A DNA stretch of 23,314 bases. It comes from CALJTV01 sp034433775. GTDB taxonomy: Bacteria > Chloroflexota > Dehalococcoidia > GIF9 > UBA5629. The first letter of the stretch is position 1. Each line of letters starts with the position of its first letter. The stretch spans positions 1 through 23,314 of the forward strand of contig DAOUAI010000003.1 of NCBI GenBank assembly GCA_034433775.1, read 5' to 3'. The position numbers were made by a program, and so were the translations under genes. Under the pieces are notes generated by a model. The model searched no databases and was not told the DNA's origin. It saw only the letters and a program-made list of their open reading frames with translations. This document shows positions 7,199 through 15,497 of the stretch, piece by piece.

Positions 7199-8134
7199 CT
7201 ATTGCTTATAGCGGCTGTGAAAAGCCTGGTGCACTTCCTTCAAGTGCTTGTTGGTTACATGGGTATACACCTGGGTTGTCCGAATACTTTCATGTCCGAG
7301 CATCTCTTGAACAGAGCGGAGGTCGGCGCCGCCAACCAACAAGTCAGTAGCGAACGAATGTCTGATGGTGTGTGGAGTAACTTCAATCGGAAGACCAGCA
7401 AGACGAGCGTATTTTTCAACAATCCTCTGGACAGAACGGGTGGTTAGGCGCATTTTTTCACCTTTCAGCTTGAATTCCTTGCTACCGCTGTATCTGATAA
7501 ACAAGGGCTTAAAATCGTCCTTGCGTGTCTGCAGGTACCGCTGTAGCCACTCCGCTGCCGTATCCGATAGAAAAACGACCCTGACCTTGTCTCCTTTACC
7601 CCTAACACTGAACTCCTTTCGCTCCAGGTCTATCTGGTCACGATTAAGCTGAACGAGCTCTGAAACTCGTAGCCCGGTACTGAACAAAGTCTCCAGAATT
7701 GCTTTGTCTCTCAGCCCAACCTTGCTGGATATTTCAGGGCTATCGAGTAGCTTCTCTACCTGGTCCCGATTAAGAAATGACACAGAGCGGGGACTTTGCT
7801 TTGGTAACTCTATCTTGTCCGGTGACAAAACCTGTAAATCTTTATGCACGGAAAGGTAGCGCAAAAAGGCTCGCAAGGCAACAAGATGGTGAACTTGTGT
7901 AGAGCGCTTAAGCGGCCTGCCCTTAATGTCGTGTAACCGCGCCAGATATAAACGGTACTTCAACACCATTTCAGAATCTACGTCCGTAATTTCTTTTTTC
8001 GGAAAGTTGTTGCTAAGCCACTCTACAAACCGGTTCAAGTAATGCAAATAGCGCTGGATAGTCAGCGGAGAACGCCCACGGACGACCTCTAAGTACTCAA
8101 GAAACTGTGCTATTAAACGCTCAGTCATGAGCAT
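7199..8134 (-). CDS. Tyrosine recombinase, XerC/XerD type
   Basis: A 311-residue site-specific recombinase. Residues 1-105 are the SAM-like core-binding domain; the rest is the catalytic domain. All active-site residues are visible: Arg156 (TGLRVSEL), a Lys in RGKGDK (about 178-183), His255 and Arg258 (HTIRHSFAT), His281 (LGHESIRTT) and the nucleophile Tyr290 (VYTH). Length and order fit XerC/XerD, which resolve chromosome dimers at dif; I cannot say which of the two it is. No phage or integron genes are near, so a housekeeping role is likely. It follows hflX by 88 nt containing a strong hairpin. ATG codons at 8134 and 8128 are both possible starts and neither has a clear ribosome binding site. 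Confidence 0.9.
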   Translation of the reverse strand: MLMTERLIAQFLEYLEVVRGRSPLTIQRYLHYLNRFVEWLSNNFPKKEITDVDSEMVLKYRLYLARLHDIKGRPLKRSTQVHHLVALRAFLRYLSVHKDLQVLSPDKIELPKQSPRSVSFLNRDQVEKLLDSPEISSKVGLRDKAILETLFSTGLRVSELVQLNRDQIDLERKEFSVRGKGDKVRVVFLSDTAAEWLQRYLQTRKDDFKPLFIRYSGSKEFKLKGEKMRLTTRSVQRIVEKYARLAGLPIEVTPHTIRHSFATDLLVGGADLRSVQEMLGHESIRTTQVYTHVTNKHLKEVHQAFHSRYKQ

Positions 8135-8175
8135 TTTGTGTGTATATCTTTCAGCATGTCCGTGCTTATCTTAAT

Positions 8176-8199
8176 GTCGCAAAAGTGCCCTTGTGCGAC
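8176..8199. other. Strong stem-loop between hflX and the recombinase gene
   Basis: GTCGCAAAAG (8176-8185) and CTTGTGCGAC (8190-8199) pair over ten positions with one A-G mismatch around a TGCC loop. On neither strand does a T-run follow, so it is not a classical terminator. It could attenuate or process the transcript between hflX and the recombinase gene. Confidence 0.5.
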
Positions 8200-8222
8200 G
8201 CAAGTTCTATAATACTCAATAA

Positions 8223-9353
8223 CTACCTCAGGCACCGAGCGATCCCCTCGAGCAACCGGTCTAGGTACCACCCTCTAAGGGCTGAAATCAGGAAAGTCGT
8301 TCCGTCTGCTGTCCGGTTGAAATCTGGTGGTAACTGCAGCAGGCCGTCTGGCTTATGCAATAATAAGTCTATTTTATTCAACGCCAGAAGACGTGGTTTG
8401 TTCTCCAGCCCTAAGTCGACGAGTATACTCTCCACAGTCTTAAACTGCTCAACAGCATTGTGGTGTGTTATGTCGACTACATGGACGATTAGGTCAGCTT
8501 CAGTAAGTTCCTCCAGTGTCGCCCTAAAGGCTGCGACTATCGATGGTGGCAATTTATGAATGAAGCCGACGGTGTCGGTAATAAGAAATGAAAACCCATC
8601 TGAAGAAGTTAGGCGCCTAGTCACCGGGTCTAAGGTTGAGAATAATTTATTCTCAGCTAGTACACTCGTCTGGCTGAGTGTATTAAGTAGTGTGCTCTTG
8701 CCGGCGTTCGTGTAACCGACTAGAGCGACCACAGGAATCCGGTTCCTCTTTCTGTTCTGTCGATACAGTTCTCTATGTCGTCTTACACCTTCAAGTTGCT
8801 GTTTCAATCTGTGAATGCGACGTCGAATAAGACGGCGGTCGGTTTCTAGCTGCGACTCGCCAGGCCCTCGTGTGCCAATCCCACCGCCAAGCCGCTCCAA
8901 ATGACTCCACTGACCTGCAAGCCGAGGCAATAGATATTGGTGTTGGGCTAATTCCACCTGTAGCTGTCCTTCACGCGTGTGAGCCCTTTTGGCAAAGATG
9001 TCTAGTATTAATGCTGTACGGTCAATAACCTTGACCTTAAGTGCCTCCTCGAGATTCCGTTGCTGACGAGGCGATAGCTCATCATTAAATATGACCACAG
9101 TATATGGATACCGATCCTTTAAGGAGATGAGGTCCTGCAGCTTGCCTTTTCCCAAATAATAGCTGGGCGAAGCTATTTCCAGCTTCTGGGTCATCCTGCC
9201 AAGCACTTCAGCACCAGCTGTAATAGCAAGCTGAGACAATTCTTCCATAGAGTCATTAAGCGGCCAGCCATCTTCCATGCCTTTCACCTCAACACCAACT
9301 AAGAAAGCCCTCTCCGTTCCTGCCTCTGTTCCAAGTAATGCTTTTCTAACCAT
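8223..9353 (-). CDS. hflX: Ribosome-associated GTPase HflX
   Basis: A 376-residue GTPase that in other bacteria binds the large ribosomal subunit and splits stalled ribosomes. The N-terminal HflX domain (to about residue 200) contains the conserved YLGKGKLQDL and the glycine-rich GGIGTRGPGESQLE segment. The G domain shows P-loop GYTNAGKST (213-221), G3 DTVG (260-263) and G4 NKID (326-329). It is somewhat shorter than many HflX proteins, lacking a long C-terminal extension. It starts 25 nt after dapL, and that gap contains a copy of the TTGACATAATATT word. It is likely transcribed with the upstream genes; the link with miaA, three genes upstream, recalls the miaA-hflX neighbourhood of enterobacteria. 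Confidence 0.93.
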   Translation of the reverse strand: MVRKALLGTEAGTERAFLVGVEVKGMEDGWPLNDSMEELSQLAITAGAEVLGRMTQKLEIASPSYYLGKGKLQDLISLKDRYPYTVVIFNDELSPRQQRNLEEALKVKVIDRTALILDIFAKRAHTREGQLQVELAQHQYLLPRLAGQWSHLERLGGGIGTRGPGESQLETDRRLIRRRIHRLKQQLEGVRRHRELYRQNRKRNRIPVVALVGYTNAGKSTLLNTLSQTSVLAENKLFSTLDPVTRRLTSSDGFSFLITDTVGFIHKLPPSIVAAFRATLEELTEADLIVHVVDITHHNAVEQFKTVESILVDLGLENKPRLLALNKIDLLLHKPDGLLQLPPDFNRTADGTTFLISALRGWYLDRLLEGIARCLR

Positions 9354-9364
9354 TTTACTGCAAT

Positions 9365-9377
9365 AATATTATGTCAA
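9365..9377 (-). repeat. Copy of the 13-bp word TTGACATAATATT
   Basis: An exact copy on the minus strand in the 25-nt gap between dapL and hflX. A -10 at 17-nt spacing would overlap the hflX start codon, so it cannot act as an ordinary promoter for hflX. Confidence 0.4.
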
Positions 9378-9378
9378 A

Positions 9379-10551
9379 TTAGCTTTTACCCATCGCCCCG
9401 AAGTTAAGTAACCTCTCTATTCCTTTCTCCAAGCGCTCATCAGGTAGAGTGAGGGAAAAACGGACATATCCCTCACCAAAAGCACCATAGCCAGTTCCTG
9501 GTGTGACTGCTAAGCTCACTTTATCCAGTAACTCGGTCGCAAATTTTACAGATGTATAACCTTCGGGAACGCGGCACCAGACATAGAAACCAGCTTTCGG
9601 TACCCTGGCTTTCAGTCCAATCTTATAGATAGCATTTAATAGCTTGTCGCGACGTTTCTGGTAAATAATATTGTGTGCGGTAATGCAGTCCTGTGGACCG
9701 GTAAGCGCTTTTATTGCAGCGCGCTGTATGGCTTGCGGAATCCCTGAATCCAGGTTCGACTTAAAGCGAAATAGTGCGTCTATCATCTGTGCGTTACCCA
9801 CAGCCATCCCGATCCGCCAGCCCGTCATGTTGTATGTTTTAGATAACGAATGGAATTCGATCCCAATGTCTTTCGCACCCGGTAGTTGTAAGAAGCTTGG
9901 TGGAGAATAACCATCAAAAGAAACCTCAGTATATGGAGCATCGTGACATATAACTAAGCTATATTCACGTGCAAAATCGATGGCTTTCTGGAAGAAATTT
10001 AGGTCAGCCACTGCACCTGTAGGGTTATTGGGATAATTGAGCCATAATAACTTTGCTTTTTTGCTCACCTTTTTAGAAATACTGGTAAAATCAGGTAGAA
10101 AATCGTTATCCTCAGTCAACGGCAATGAGTAAACTTCACCGCCAGCCAGTAACGTGCTCATCGAGTACACAGGATAGCCGGGGTCAGGCACCAGAGCTAT
10201 ATCACCCGGGTCGATAAAACAAAACGACACATGTCCTATGCCTTCTTTGGAGCCTATCAGAGGTAGCACTTCATAATCAGGGTCTAGAATCACCCCAAAG
10301 CGACCCTGGTACCAACCAGCAATGGCCTTGCGAAGTTCAGAGAGACCAGATGTCTCTGGATAGCGATGATTCACCGGGTCATGAGCTGCCTGACAAAGCT
10401 CTTCAATAATGTGCGGCGGAGTCGGCATATCAGGGTCACCTATAGCAAAGCTTATCACATCTTCTCCCCGAGCCTGTTTCTCCATGATTTTGCGGTTGAT
10501 CTCGACAAAAAGGTAAGGCGGAAGCTTGCTCAGTCTGTGTGAAAATTTCAT
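9379..10551 (-). CDS. dapL: LL-diaminopimelate aminotransferase
   Basis: A 390-residue class I/II PLP-dependent aminotransferase. The PLP-binding lysine is Lys238 in SLSKTYNMTGWRIG; NNPTGAV and the C-terminal RFSLTLPDE arginine region are also typical. Its place directly after dapF supports LL-diaminopimelate aminotransferase, which makes LL-DAP from tetrahydrodipicolinate and glutamate in one step, for lysine and possibly wall synthesis. I chose the ATG at 10551: it overlaps the dapF stop as ATGA and has GGAGA about 9 nt before it, while the ATG at 10560 has that site too close. Coupled translation with dapF is likely. Substrate specificity within this aminotransferase family is not decided by motif alone. 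Confidence 0.85.
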   Translation of the reverse strand: MKFSHRLSKLPPYLFVEINRKIMEKQARGEDVISFAIGDPDMPTPPHIIEELCQAAHDPVNHRYPETSGLSELRKAIAGWYQGRFGVILDPDYEVLPLIGSKEGIGHVSFCFIDPGDIALVPDPGYPVYSMSTLLAGGEVYSLPLTEDNDFLPDFTSISKKVSKKAKLLWLNYPNNPTGAVADLNFFQKAIDFAREYSLVICHDAPYTEVSFDGYSPPSFLQLPGAKDIGIEFHSLSKTYNMTGWRIGMAVGNAQMIDALFRFKSNLDSGIPQAIQRAAIKALTGPQDCITAHNIIYQKRRDKLLNAIYKIGLKARVPKAGFYVWCRVPEGYTSVKFATELLDKVSLAVTPGTGYGAFGEGYVRFSLTLPDERLEKGIERLLNFGAMGKS

Positions 10552-11408
10552 CTTGACCATTCTCCAATGAATACTTCCTCGACAGGTCCGCTTAAGTAAA
10601 TTTCCCCTACCCCATCCCAGCGAACAGTGAGCTTGCCACCTGTTAATATTATGTCAACTAAGTCACCTGTAAGTCTTTTGCATCTGGCTAATACGCCTAC
10701 AGCGCAGGCACCGCTTCCACAGGAGAGGGTCTCCCCAACACCACGTTCCCAGACTCGAACTTCGATCGTTTTGAAATTTAGCACCCTTGCTATTTCAAAA
10801 TTTGTTCGCTGCAGGAACATAGGGTGTTTCTCCACTTTGGGTCCTATCCTGCTGAGTGGGAAATTTGCTACCGGTTGAGATATAAAAGTTACAGCATGAG
10901 GATTGCCAACTGACACTAAGGACACAGCCAGCTTTTCACTACCTACTTTAAGAGGATAATCCAAAACAGGTGTTATGTCAACTTTATTTTTGCCAGCCCT
11001 TCTTTCGCGGATTACCGCCGGAATATCACTGGCTGAAAATGCAGGGCTGCCCATATTCACTTCTACCTGTTTCACTCTGCCCTGTGATAAAGTGGCATAG
11101 ACAGTCCTAATGCCGGCCGGTGTTTCTATCCTCAATGTCGGGCCTTTAACGATTTGCCGTTCAATAGCATACTTAGCCAAGCATCTCAGTCCGTTCCCAC
11201 AAACTTCCGCTTCAGAGCCATCAGGGTTGAATATCCTCATTTTCAAGTCAGCAGCTTTTGAGAGCGTTACCAAGATCAAGCCGTCAGCACCCACACCAAA
11301 ATGCCGATCACACATCTGGCTGGAAAGTTTTGCCCAGTCTTTTTCGATATTGCGAGCGTCTATCACAATAAAGTCATTGCCTGTTGCCTGCAGCTTAGCG
11401 AAATTCAC
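10548..11408 (-). CDS. dapF: Diaminopimelate epimerase
   Basis: A 286-residue cofactor-independent racemase that converts LL-diaminopimelate to the meso form. The two catalytic cysteines are Cys70 (CGNGLRC) and Cys230 (SCGSGACA); the N-terminal GNDF segment is also conserved. It starts with GTG, overlapping the miaA stop as GTGA, with AGGTG as ribosome binding site, and ends overlapping dapL as ATGA. Epimerase and aminotransferase are therefore likely made together, giving the last steps from tetrahydrodipicolinate to meso-DAP. A 19-nt stretch near its 3' end (10640-10658) is identical to the trxB/response-regulator intergenic region; the encoded residues (VDIILTGGK) fit the family, so dapF looks intact. 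Confidence 0.95.
   Translation of the reverse strand: MNFAKLQATGNDFIVIDARNIEKDWAKLSSQMCDRHFGVGADGLILVTLSKAADLKMRIFNPDGSEAEVCGNGLRCLAKYAIERQIVKGPTLRIETPAGIRTVYATLSQGRVKQVEVNMGSPAFSASDIPAVIRERRAGKNKVDITPVLDYPLKVGSEKLAVSLVSVGNPHAVTFISQPVANFPLSRIGPKVEKHPMFLQRTNFEIARVLNFKTIEVRVWERGVGETLSCGSGACAVGVLARCKRLTGDLVDIILTGGKLTVRWDGVGEIYLSGPVEEVFIGEWSR
10645..10657 (-). repeat. Copy of the 13-bp word TTGACATAATATT inside dapF
   Basis: An exact minus-strand copy within dapF coding sequence, encoding VDIIL in frame. It extends to 19 identical nt with the copy at 5840-5858. Confidence 0.4.
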
Positions 11409-12331
11409 GTTGTTTCACCTGCAAGAAAACTTTCAATGAGTCTGGGTATATCTCGATAAATGTCGCTATATTCATTAAACCAATGAATACGAGGGTCGCT
11501 AATACGAAACCAAGCATATTGATGTCGGACAAAACGGTGGGTCTGCCACTTTATCTGCTGGACAGCGTCTTCAAGGCTCAGTCGTCCTTGAAGGAACATG
11601 CCGATTTGTTTATAACCAATCCCTGACATAGCAGGCAGGTGCAGTCCATATCCTTTATCCAAAAGCCTTTTCACTTCTTCTACCAGTCCCTGTTTTATCA
11701 TTTCGTCTACCCGCAAGTCAATTCGCTGATAGAGACGCTCCCGCTGCAATGTTAAACCGATAATCAGAATAGGAAACTCAGGAGGTTGTCTGTGCCATAC
11801 TTCAGATATCGGCTTTCCGGATATTAGATAGACTTCCAAAGCCCTTACGATTCGACGCAAATTGGTAGGCATGACTTTGGCTGCAGCAACAGGGTCAACT
11901 CTTTGCAGTTCTTGAAAAAGTCCACTGACACCTTGCTCTTCGGCTCTCAGCTCAAGACTATGTCGCAATTGAAAGTCCGGTGCCACAGTTGGTATTCTCC
12001 AGCCTTCTATCAGTGACCAGATATACATACCGCTACCACCAACCAAGAAAGGAATTTTGTTTCTTTGCTGGATATCAGCAACAGCCGTAACTGCCAATTG
12101 GTCATATATTGCTAGGTTGAATGGCTCGTCCGGATCAACAACGTCTATGATGTGGTGAGGGATTAAACGGCGCTCTTGCACACTCGGTTTTGCCGTGCCG
12201 ATATCCATGTGCCGGTAGACCTGGCGGCTATCAGCATTAACTATCTCGCCGTTAAAACGCTGCGCCAGGTATAGAGCGAGCTGACTTTTGCCAACTGCTG
12301 TTGGTCCAACAACAGCAATAATGCATTTCAT
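11405..12331 (-). CDS. miaA: tRNA dimethylallyltransferase
   Basis: A 308-residue enzyme that adds a dimethylallyl group to A37 of tRNAs reading UNN codons. The P-loop GPTAVGKS lies at 9-16, followed by NADSRQVYRHMDIGTAKP, the family's substrate-binding signature, and DVVDPDEPFN. The C-terminal WQTHRFVRHQYAWFR segment is also typical. The length is normal. The ATG shares a base with the tpiA stop (TGATG), and the stop overlaps the dapF GTG, so it is embedded in a tightly coupled operon. Substrates in this window would include tRNA-Trp, tRNA-Cys and tRNA-Leu(UAA), which have A at the position after the anticodon. Confidence 0.95.
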   Translation of the reverse strand: MKCIIAVVGPTAVGKSQLALYLAQRFNGEIVNADSRQVYRHMDIGTAKPSVQERRLIPHHIIDVVDPDEPFNLAIYDQLAVTAVADIQQRNKIPFLVGGSGMYIWSLIEGWRIPTVAPDFQLRHSLELRAEEQGVSGLFQELQRVDPVAAAKVMPTNLRRIVRALEVYLISGKPISEVWHRQPPEFPILIIGLTLQRERLYQRIDLRVDEMIKQGLVEEVKRLLDKGYGLHLPAMSGIGYKQIGMFLQGRLSLEDAVQQIKWQTHRFVRHQYAWFRISDPRIHWFNEYSDIYRDIPRLIESFLAGETT

Positions 12332-13092
12332 CAGAGGGATTTAAGATTTGCTGTCTGCCTTACAATACTCAAGAACTCTTCGGACTTAAGACTGGCGCCA
12401 CCAATTAAAGCACCATCGATCTCCGGCTCAGAAACAAAGTCGGCAATATTGTTACTGGTGACACTCCCGCCATAAAGTATACGTACCTGTTGGGCTAATC
12501 TATCCCCCCACATATCCGCCAGCACATTGCGTACGAAGGCGATCGTCAGATTGGCTTCCTTGCCTGTAGCAGCCTTGCCTGTTCCAATAGCCCATACTGG
12601 TTCATAGGCTATCACCAGTTGCTTATTAGGAGACACTCCATCGAGCCCTGTTCGTACCTGCCGAGCAAGTACCTGGCTAGTAAGTTTAGCCTCATTATCA
12701 GCTAGACTCTCCCCTATACAAAGAATAGGATTTATACCATATGTCAAGGCTTTCTTTACTTTCCTATTGACAATCTCGTCTGTCTCCCCGAAGTAGTTCC
12801 TACGCTCTGAATGTCCCAGGATGACAAACTGGCACAAGTCGACCAGCATCAGGGGGGAAATCTCACCAGTATATGCGCCTTTGTCTTCGAAGTGCATATT
12901 CTGGGCGCCCAGCTTTATCGATGTACCTTTAATCAGTTCGCTGATGTGCGCTAAAGCAATAAATGGTGGACAGAGCACTTTCTCTACACCGGTTATCTCG
13001 TCCAGCTCTTGCTTCATAGTCTGTACCAATCTCGTTGCTTCAACGAGATTGGTATTCATCTTCCAGTTGCCTGCGAGTAGAGGTTCGCGCAA
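12331..13092 (-). CDS. tpiA: Triosephosphate isomerase
   Basis: A 253-residue TIM-barrel enzyme that interconverts dihydroxyacetone phosphate and glyceraldehyde 3-phosphate. Catalytic Lys11 (GNWKMN), His94 (ILGHSERR) and Glu164 (AYEPVWAIGTG) are present, as is the phosphate-binding GGSV near the C terminus. It starts with TTG: the protein begins LREPLLAGNWK, and GGAG lies 8 nt before the codon, so the start is well supported. It lies 3 nt after apgM and overlaps miaA by one base. With pgk and apgM it forms a glycolysis/gluconeogenesis block. Confidence 0.95.
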   Translation of the reverse strand: MREPLLAGNWKMNTNLVEATRLVQTMKQELDEITGVEKVLCPPFIALAHISELIKGTSIKLGAQNMHFEDKGAYTGEISPLMLVDLCQFVILGHSERRNYFGETDEIVNRKVKKALTYGINPILCIGESLADNEAKLTSQVLARQVRTGLDGVSPNKQLVIAYEPVWAIGTGKAATGKEANLTIAFVRNVLADMWGDRLAQQVRILYGGSVTSNNIADFVSEPEIDGALIGGASLKSEEFLSIVRQTANLKSL

Positions 13093-13095
13093 AAT

Positions 13096-14298
13096 TCAAG
13101 CTCCAAATTTACTCAGTTTGAGAGCATGGGCCATAGCTAACGGCATTACCTCCAGAGCAGGAATCCTGCCCAACTCTCCTAGAGCACAAGCAAGTTCCGA
13201 GAACCTAGTCGCCTTGCTATGGCGGCACCAAGAGGAACATATCAGAATCGGTACTGGATGCCAGCTATGTCCTTTTAACAAAGCAGGTGTAGAGTGGTCG
13301 CCAGTAACCACAAGGACATCTGGCTTTAAAGCAAGCAACGCAGGTAAAGCTCTATCAACCTGCTCGATGCCCCTCACCTTTCGCATAAAGTCACCATCCT
13401 CCCCGGCACTGTCAGCCTCTTTGACGTGAATGAAGAAAAAATCGTGCTCAGCATAACACTCAGCCAAGACTTTTAGTTCTTCTTTAAAATCACCCTCCAC
13501 ACTAAATACTTTCATCCCTACTAGCTTAGCTAATCCCTTATACATTGGATATCTAGCAATAGCCACCGGATTTAGCTTATAGATTTCATTCATAGAAGGG
13601 ATCGCAGGTAACCGGGAAAATCCACGCAGCAAAATCATGTTAGCTGGATAGTGTTTTTTCAAAATCTTTTTGCTTTCTTCGATGAATCTATTCATCATAT
13701 CAGCAGTAAATTGAGACTCAGGATTTCCAGCCACTACTACATAAGGCGCGATACCAACTTTTTGGGGGTCAGTGTCGCTCAAATCTGGGTTCAGTCCGTC
13801 GCCACGTAAAACCAGCATGAACCTGTGCTCCCTGACTGGTAAGACAAAAGTCTCAACACCATCTAGCTTAATCTGGCTTAGCAATGAGCATAGCTCAGCG
13901 CACTTCTCTGTACTGATACGCCCTGCCCTACGGTCAGTAATCAGCTCGTTCTCATCAACGGTGCAGAAATTGCCGCGGGCTGCAATGTCTCTTTCTGTGA
14001 GTTCGAAGCCAACCCCAAGTGCCTCGAGGACACCCCTACCAATACGGAATTTGATAGGGTCGTACCCAAACAATGCTAAATGTGCAGGACCACTTCCAGG
14101 CGTTATACCCGGGCCTACAGAGTCGATAAGACCACAAGCTCCAGATTTGGCTAGCTTGTCAAGATGCGGGGTAAACGCAGTCTCAAGCTCTGTCTTTCTC
14201 GTTTTAATGTCAGGCAACCCACCAAGCCCATCGATAACAAGCATAACTATTTTGCTAGGTGTAGTGATGCTAATCTCCTTCAGCACTTCCAAGTTCAT
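13096..14298 (-). CDS. apgM: 2,3-bisphosphoglycerate-independent phosphoglycerate mutase, archaeal type
   Basis: A 400-residue member of the alkaline phosphatase superfamily that interconverts 3- and 2-phosphoglycerate. Metal-binding Asp23 (VIDGLGG) and the phosphorylated Ser69 (TPGSGPAHLALFGYDP) are visible, as is the later VVTGDHSTP metal site. Length and motif spacing match the archaeal/ApgM type rather than the roughly 510-residue bacterial GpmI. It starts 2 nt after the pgk stop with AGGG upstream, and ends 3 nt before tpiA. This type is known from archaea and some deep-branching or anaerobic bacteria. Confidence 0.93.
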   Translation of the reverse strand: MNLEVLKEISITTPSKIVMLVIDGLGGLPDIKTRKTELETAFTPHLDKLAKSGACGLIDSVGPGITPGSGPAHLALFGYDPIKFRIGRGVLEALGVGFELTERDIAARGNFCTVDENELITDRRAGRISTEKCAELCSLLSQIKLDGVETFVLPVREHRFMLVLRGDGLNPDLSDTDPQKVGIAPYVVVAGNPESQFTADMMNRFIEESKKILKKHYPANMILLRGFSRLPAIPSMNEIYKLNPVAIARYPMYKGLAKLVGMKVFSVEGDFKEELKVLAECYAEHDFFFIHVKEADSAGEDGDFMRKVRGIEQVDRALPALLALKPDVLVVTGDHSTPALLKGHSWHPVPILICSSWCRHSKATRFSELACALGELGRIPALEVMPLAMAHALKLSKFGA

Positions 14299-14300
14299 TA

Positions 14301-15494
14301 TTATCCCTGCTTGTCCAGTAATACTTCGACTCCAGGCAACCTTTCCCCTTCGAGGAATTTCAAGCTAGCACCACCACCTGTAGAAACATGGCTCATCTTA
14401 TCCGCCAATCCCAGATCCTCCACAACCTCAGCAGTAGAGCCACCACCAATCACAGTGGTTGCGGGAATGCTAGCAAGCAGGTTAGCCATCGCCTTGGTCC
14501 CTGCAGCAAAACCTGGTATTTCGTAGATTCCCATTGGGCCATTCCAGAACACAGTCCTACATTTCGTAAGCTGCTGCGAAAATAGCTCTATCGTTTTGGG
14601 GCCTATATCTACAATATATTCAGTCGGTGGGATTTGTGCTACTGATACCGTTTCACAAGCAGTTTCTTGGCTCGTATCTTTAGCAACCACAACATCTATA
14701 GGTAACAATATTGATATTCCATTTTGTTTTGCCGTCTTGACGATATCCCGTGCTACATCCTGCTTATCGATCTCAACCAGCGAAGCGCCAATTTCATAGC
14801 CAGCGGCTCTAAGAAAGACAGAGGCCATACCACCGCCGATAAGCAGAAAATCAACCCTGGTCAGGATGTTATGGATGAGTCCAATTTTATCACTGATTTT
14901 AGCGCCGCCTAAAAGCGCAGCAAAAGGGCGCTCCGGCGAGGTCAAAATTCTCCCCAGACTCTCGAGTTCCTTTTCCATCAGCAGACCGGCAACGGCGGGA
15001 ATATGGTTGGCTACTCCCACAGTAGAAGCATGCGCCCGATGGGCAGCACCAAAAGCATCATTTACATAGATATCGGCTAGACTCGCCAGTTCTTTAGCAA
15101 AGGCAGGGTCATTGGCTTCTTCCTCAGGATGGAAGCGAATGTTCTCAAGGAGTAAAACGTTTCCTTCTTTCAGCCCGTTAATCGATCTTTCTACTTCAGG
15201 GCCGATACAATCTGGAGCAATGGACACCGGTAAATTCAAAAGTTGCGAAAGCCTGGAGGCAATCGGTTTGACCCTTAGCTCTTCGATGACTTTACCTTTC
15301 GGACGTCCTAAATGCGTACACAGAATAATCCTGGCACCATGCTCAATCAAATATTTTATCGTCGGTATAGCAGCCCTGATCCGACTGTCACTGGTGATAG
15401 CTCCTGACCTTAAGTCCATTGGGACATTGAAGTCTACCCTAACAAGTACTCTTTTCCCTTTAACGTCTATGTCCCTGACCGTTTTCTTTGTCAT
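14301..15494 (-). CDS. pgk: Phosphoglycerate kinase
   Basis: A 397-residue kinase that interconverts 1,3-bisphosphoglycerate plus ADP and 3-phosphoglycerate plus ATP. The N-terminal KRVLVRVDFNVP substrate-binding segment, the central GGAKISDK and the C-terminal GGGSTAE and STGGGASLKFLEG nucleotide-binding segments are all present. The length is standard. It starts 3 nt after the cooC stop and ends 2 nt before apgM. The ribosome binding site is weak (GAAG), so translation may be coupled to cooC. Confidence 0.97.
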   Translation of the reverse strand: MTKKTVRDIDVKGKRVLVRVDFNVPMDLRSGAITSDSRIRAAIPTIKYLIEHGARIILCTHLGRPKGKVIEELRVKPIASRLSQLLNLPVSIAPDCIGPEVERSINGLKEGNVLLLENIRFHPEEEANDPAFAKELASLADIYVNDAFGAAHRAHASTVGVANHIPAVAGLLMEKELESLGRILTSPERPFAALLGGAKISDKIGLIHNILTRVDFLLIGGGMASVFLRAAGYEIGASLVEIDKQDVARDIVKTAKQNGISILLPIDVVVAKDTSQETACETVSVAQIPPTEYIVDIGPKTIELFSQQLTKCRTVFWNGPMGIYEIPGFAAGTKAMANLLASIPATTVIGGGSTAEVVEDLGLADKMSHVSTGGGASLKFLEGERLPGVEVLLDKQG

Positions 15495-15497
15495 ATC

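Noticed and set aside
7199..8134. Recombinase as an integrase of a mobile element inserted near tRNAs
   Set aside because: No attachment repeats, phage genes or cargo are nearby; length and motifs fit a housekeeping Xer protein.
9354..9378. TTGACATAATATT before hflX as an ordinary promoter
   Set aside because: A -10 at 17 nt would overlap the hflX start codon, so it cannot serve as a normal -35.
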